In this document: piece by piece, positions 5,908-5,938 of the stretch
Numbering within the stretch: position 1 is the first letter of the stretch
Layout: every line of letters begins with the position of its first letter
Origin: an uncultured Selenomonas sp.
Lineage (GTDB): Bacteria; Bacillota; Negativicutes; Selenomonadales; Selenomonadaceae
Reading direction: 5' to 3'
Assembly (NCBI GenBank): GCA_937981305.1
Contig: CALJPB010000368.1
Coordinates: 1 to 5,938, forward strand
Length of the DNA: 5,938 bases
Made by a program: the position numbers and the translations under genes
The notes under the pieces: generated by a model
The model's input: only the letters and a program-made list of their open reading frames with translations
What the model was told of the DNA's origin: nothing
Database searches by the model: none

Positions 5908-5938
5908 GTGGCAAGAGAATATTCCCTTGAAAAAACGC
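5908..5938 (+). CDS. fusA: Elongation factor G, first ten codons
   Basis: Partial at the right edge. GTG 5908 begins VAREYSLEKT, matching the usual EF-G opening (AREx-LEKTRNIGI), and fusA is the expected gene after rpsG. EF-G is the GTPase that moves tRNAs and mRNA through the ribosome after each peptide bond. The G1 loop and all other domains are outside the window. AAGGAG (5890-5895) is 12 bases upstream, rather far; AGGA at 5900-5903 is four bases upstream, so either may serve the GTG start. Confidence 0.85.
   Translation, partial: MAREYSLEKT

Overview
The window reads as chromosome of a GC-rich Negativicutes-type bacterium (Selenomonas or a close relative is my best guess). The str operon head, an L7Ae-like gene followed by rpsL, rpsG and fusA, is the arrangement known from Firmicutes. 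The window also encodes a two-partner-secretion outer-membrane transporter, which only makes sense in a cell with an outer membrane. Firmicutes-like ribosomal genes in a diderm point to Negativicutes. The genus is inference; no rRNA gene is present.

Left part (1-940), minus strand: the first 99 codons of an SF1 (UvrD-like) helicase/ATPase run off the left edge. This stretch has about 46% GC by hand count, against visibly GC-richer neighbours. Upstream of it on the same strand is a complete low-molecular-weight protein tyrosine phosphatase. The intergenic space at 816-982 holds two back-to-back candidate promoters: one leftward for the phosphatase, with two overlapping inverted repeats between its boxes, and one rightward for the transporter gene.

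Middle part (941-4560), plus strand: a TpsB/ShlB-FhaC-HecB outer-membrane transporter, the tRNA m7G46 methyltransferase TrmB, and a SEDS-family (FtsW-like) peptidoglycan polymerase. trmB and the SEDS gene share one base at the stop/start junction. A strong intrinsic terminator follows the SEDS stop codon, so the three genes look like one transcription unit combining envelope export, tRNA modification and wall synthesis.

Right part (4561-5938), plus strand: a near-consensus promoter (TTGACA, 17 bp, TATTAT) preceded by AT-rich DNA starts the str operon. Its genes are an L7Ae/YbxF-like small protein, rpsL (S12), rpsG (S7) and the first ten codons of fusA (EF-G). A perfect 9-bp hairpin overlaps the stop codon of the L7Ae-like gene, ahead of rpsL. 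rpoB and rpoC, which precede this group in Bacillus, are not directly upstream here.

I did not find a convincing previously undescribed system. The points most worth a second look are the low-GC helicase at the left edge, the divergent promoter region with its inverted repeats and unclear tpsB start, the TpsB gene without a visible TpsA partner, and the hairpin inside the str operon.
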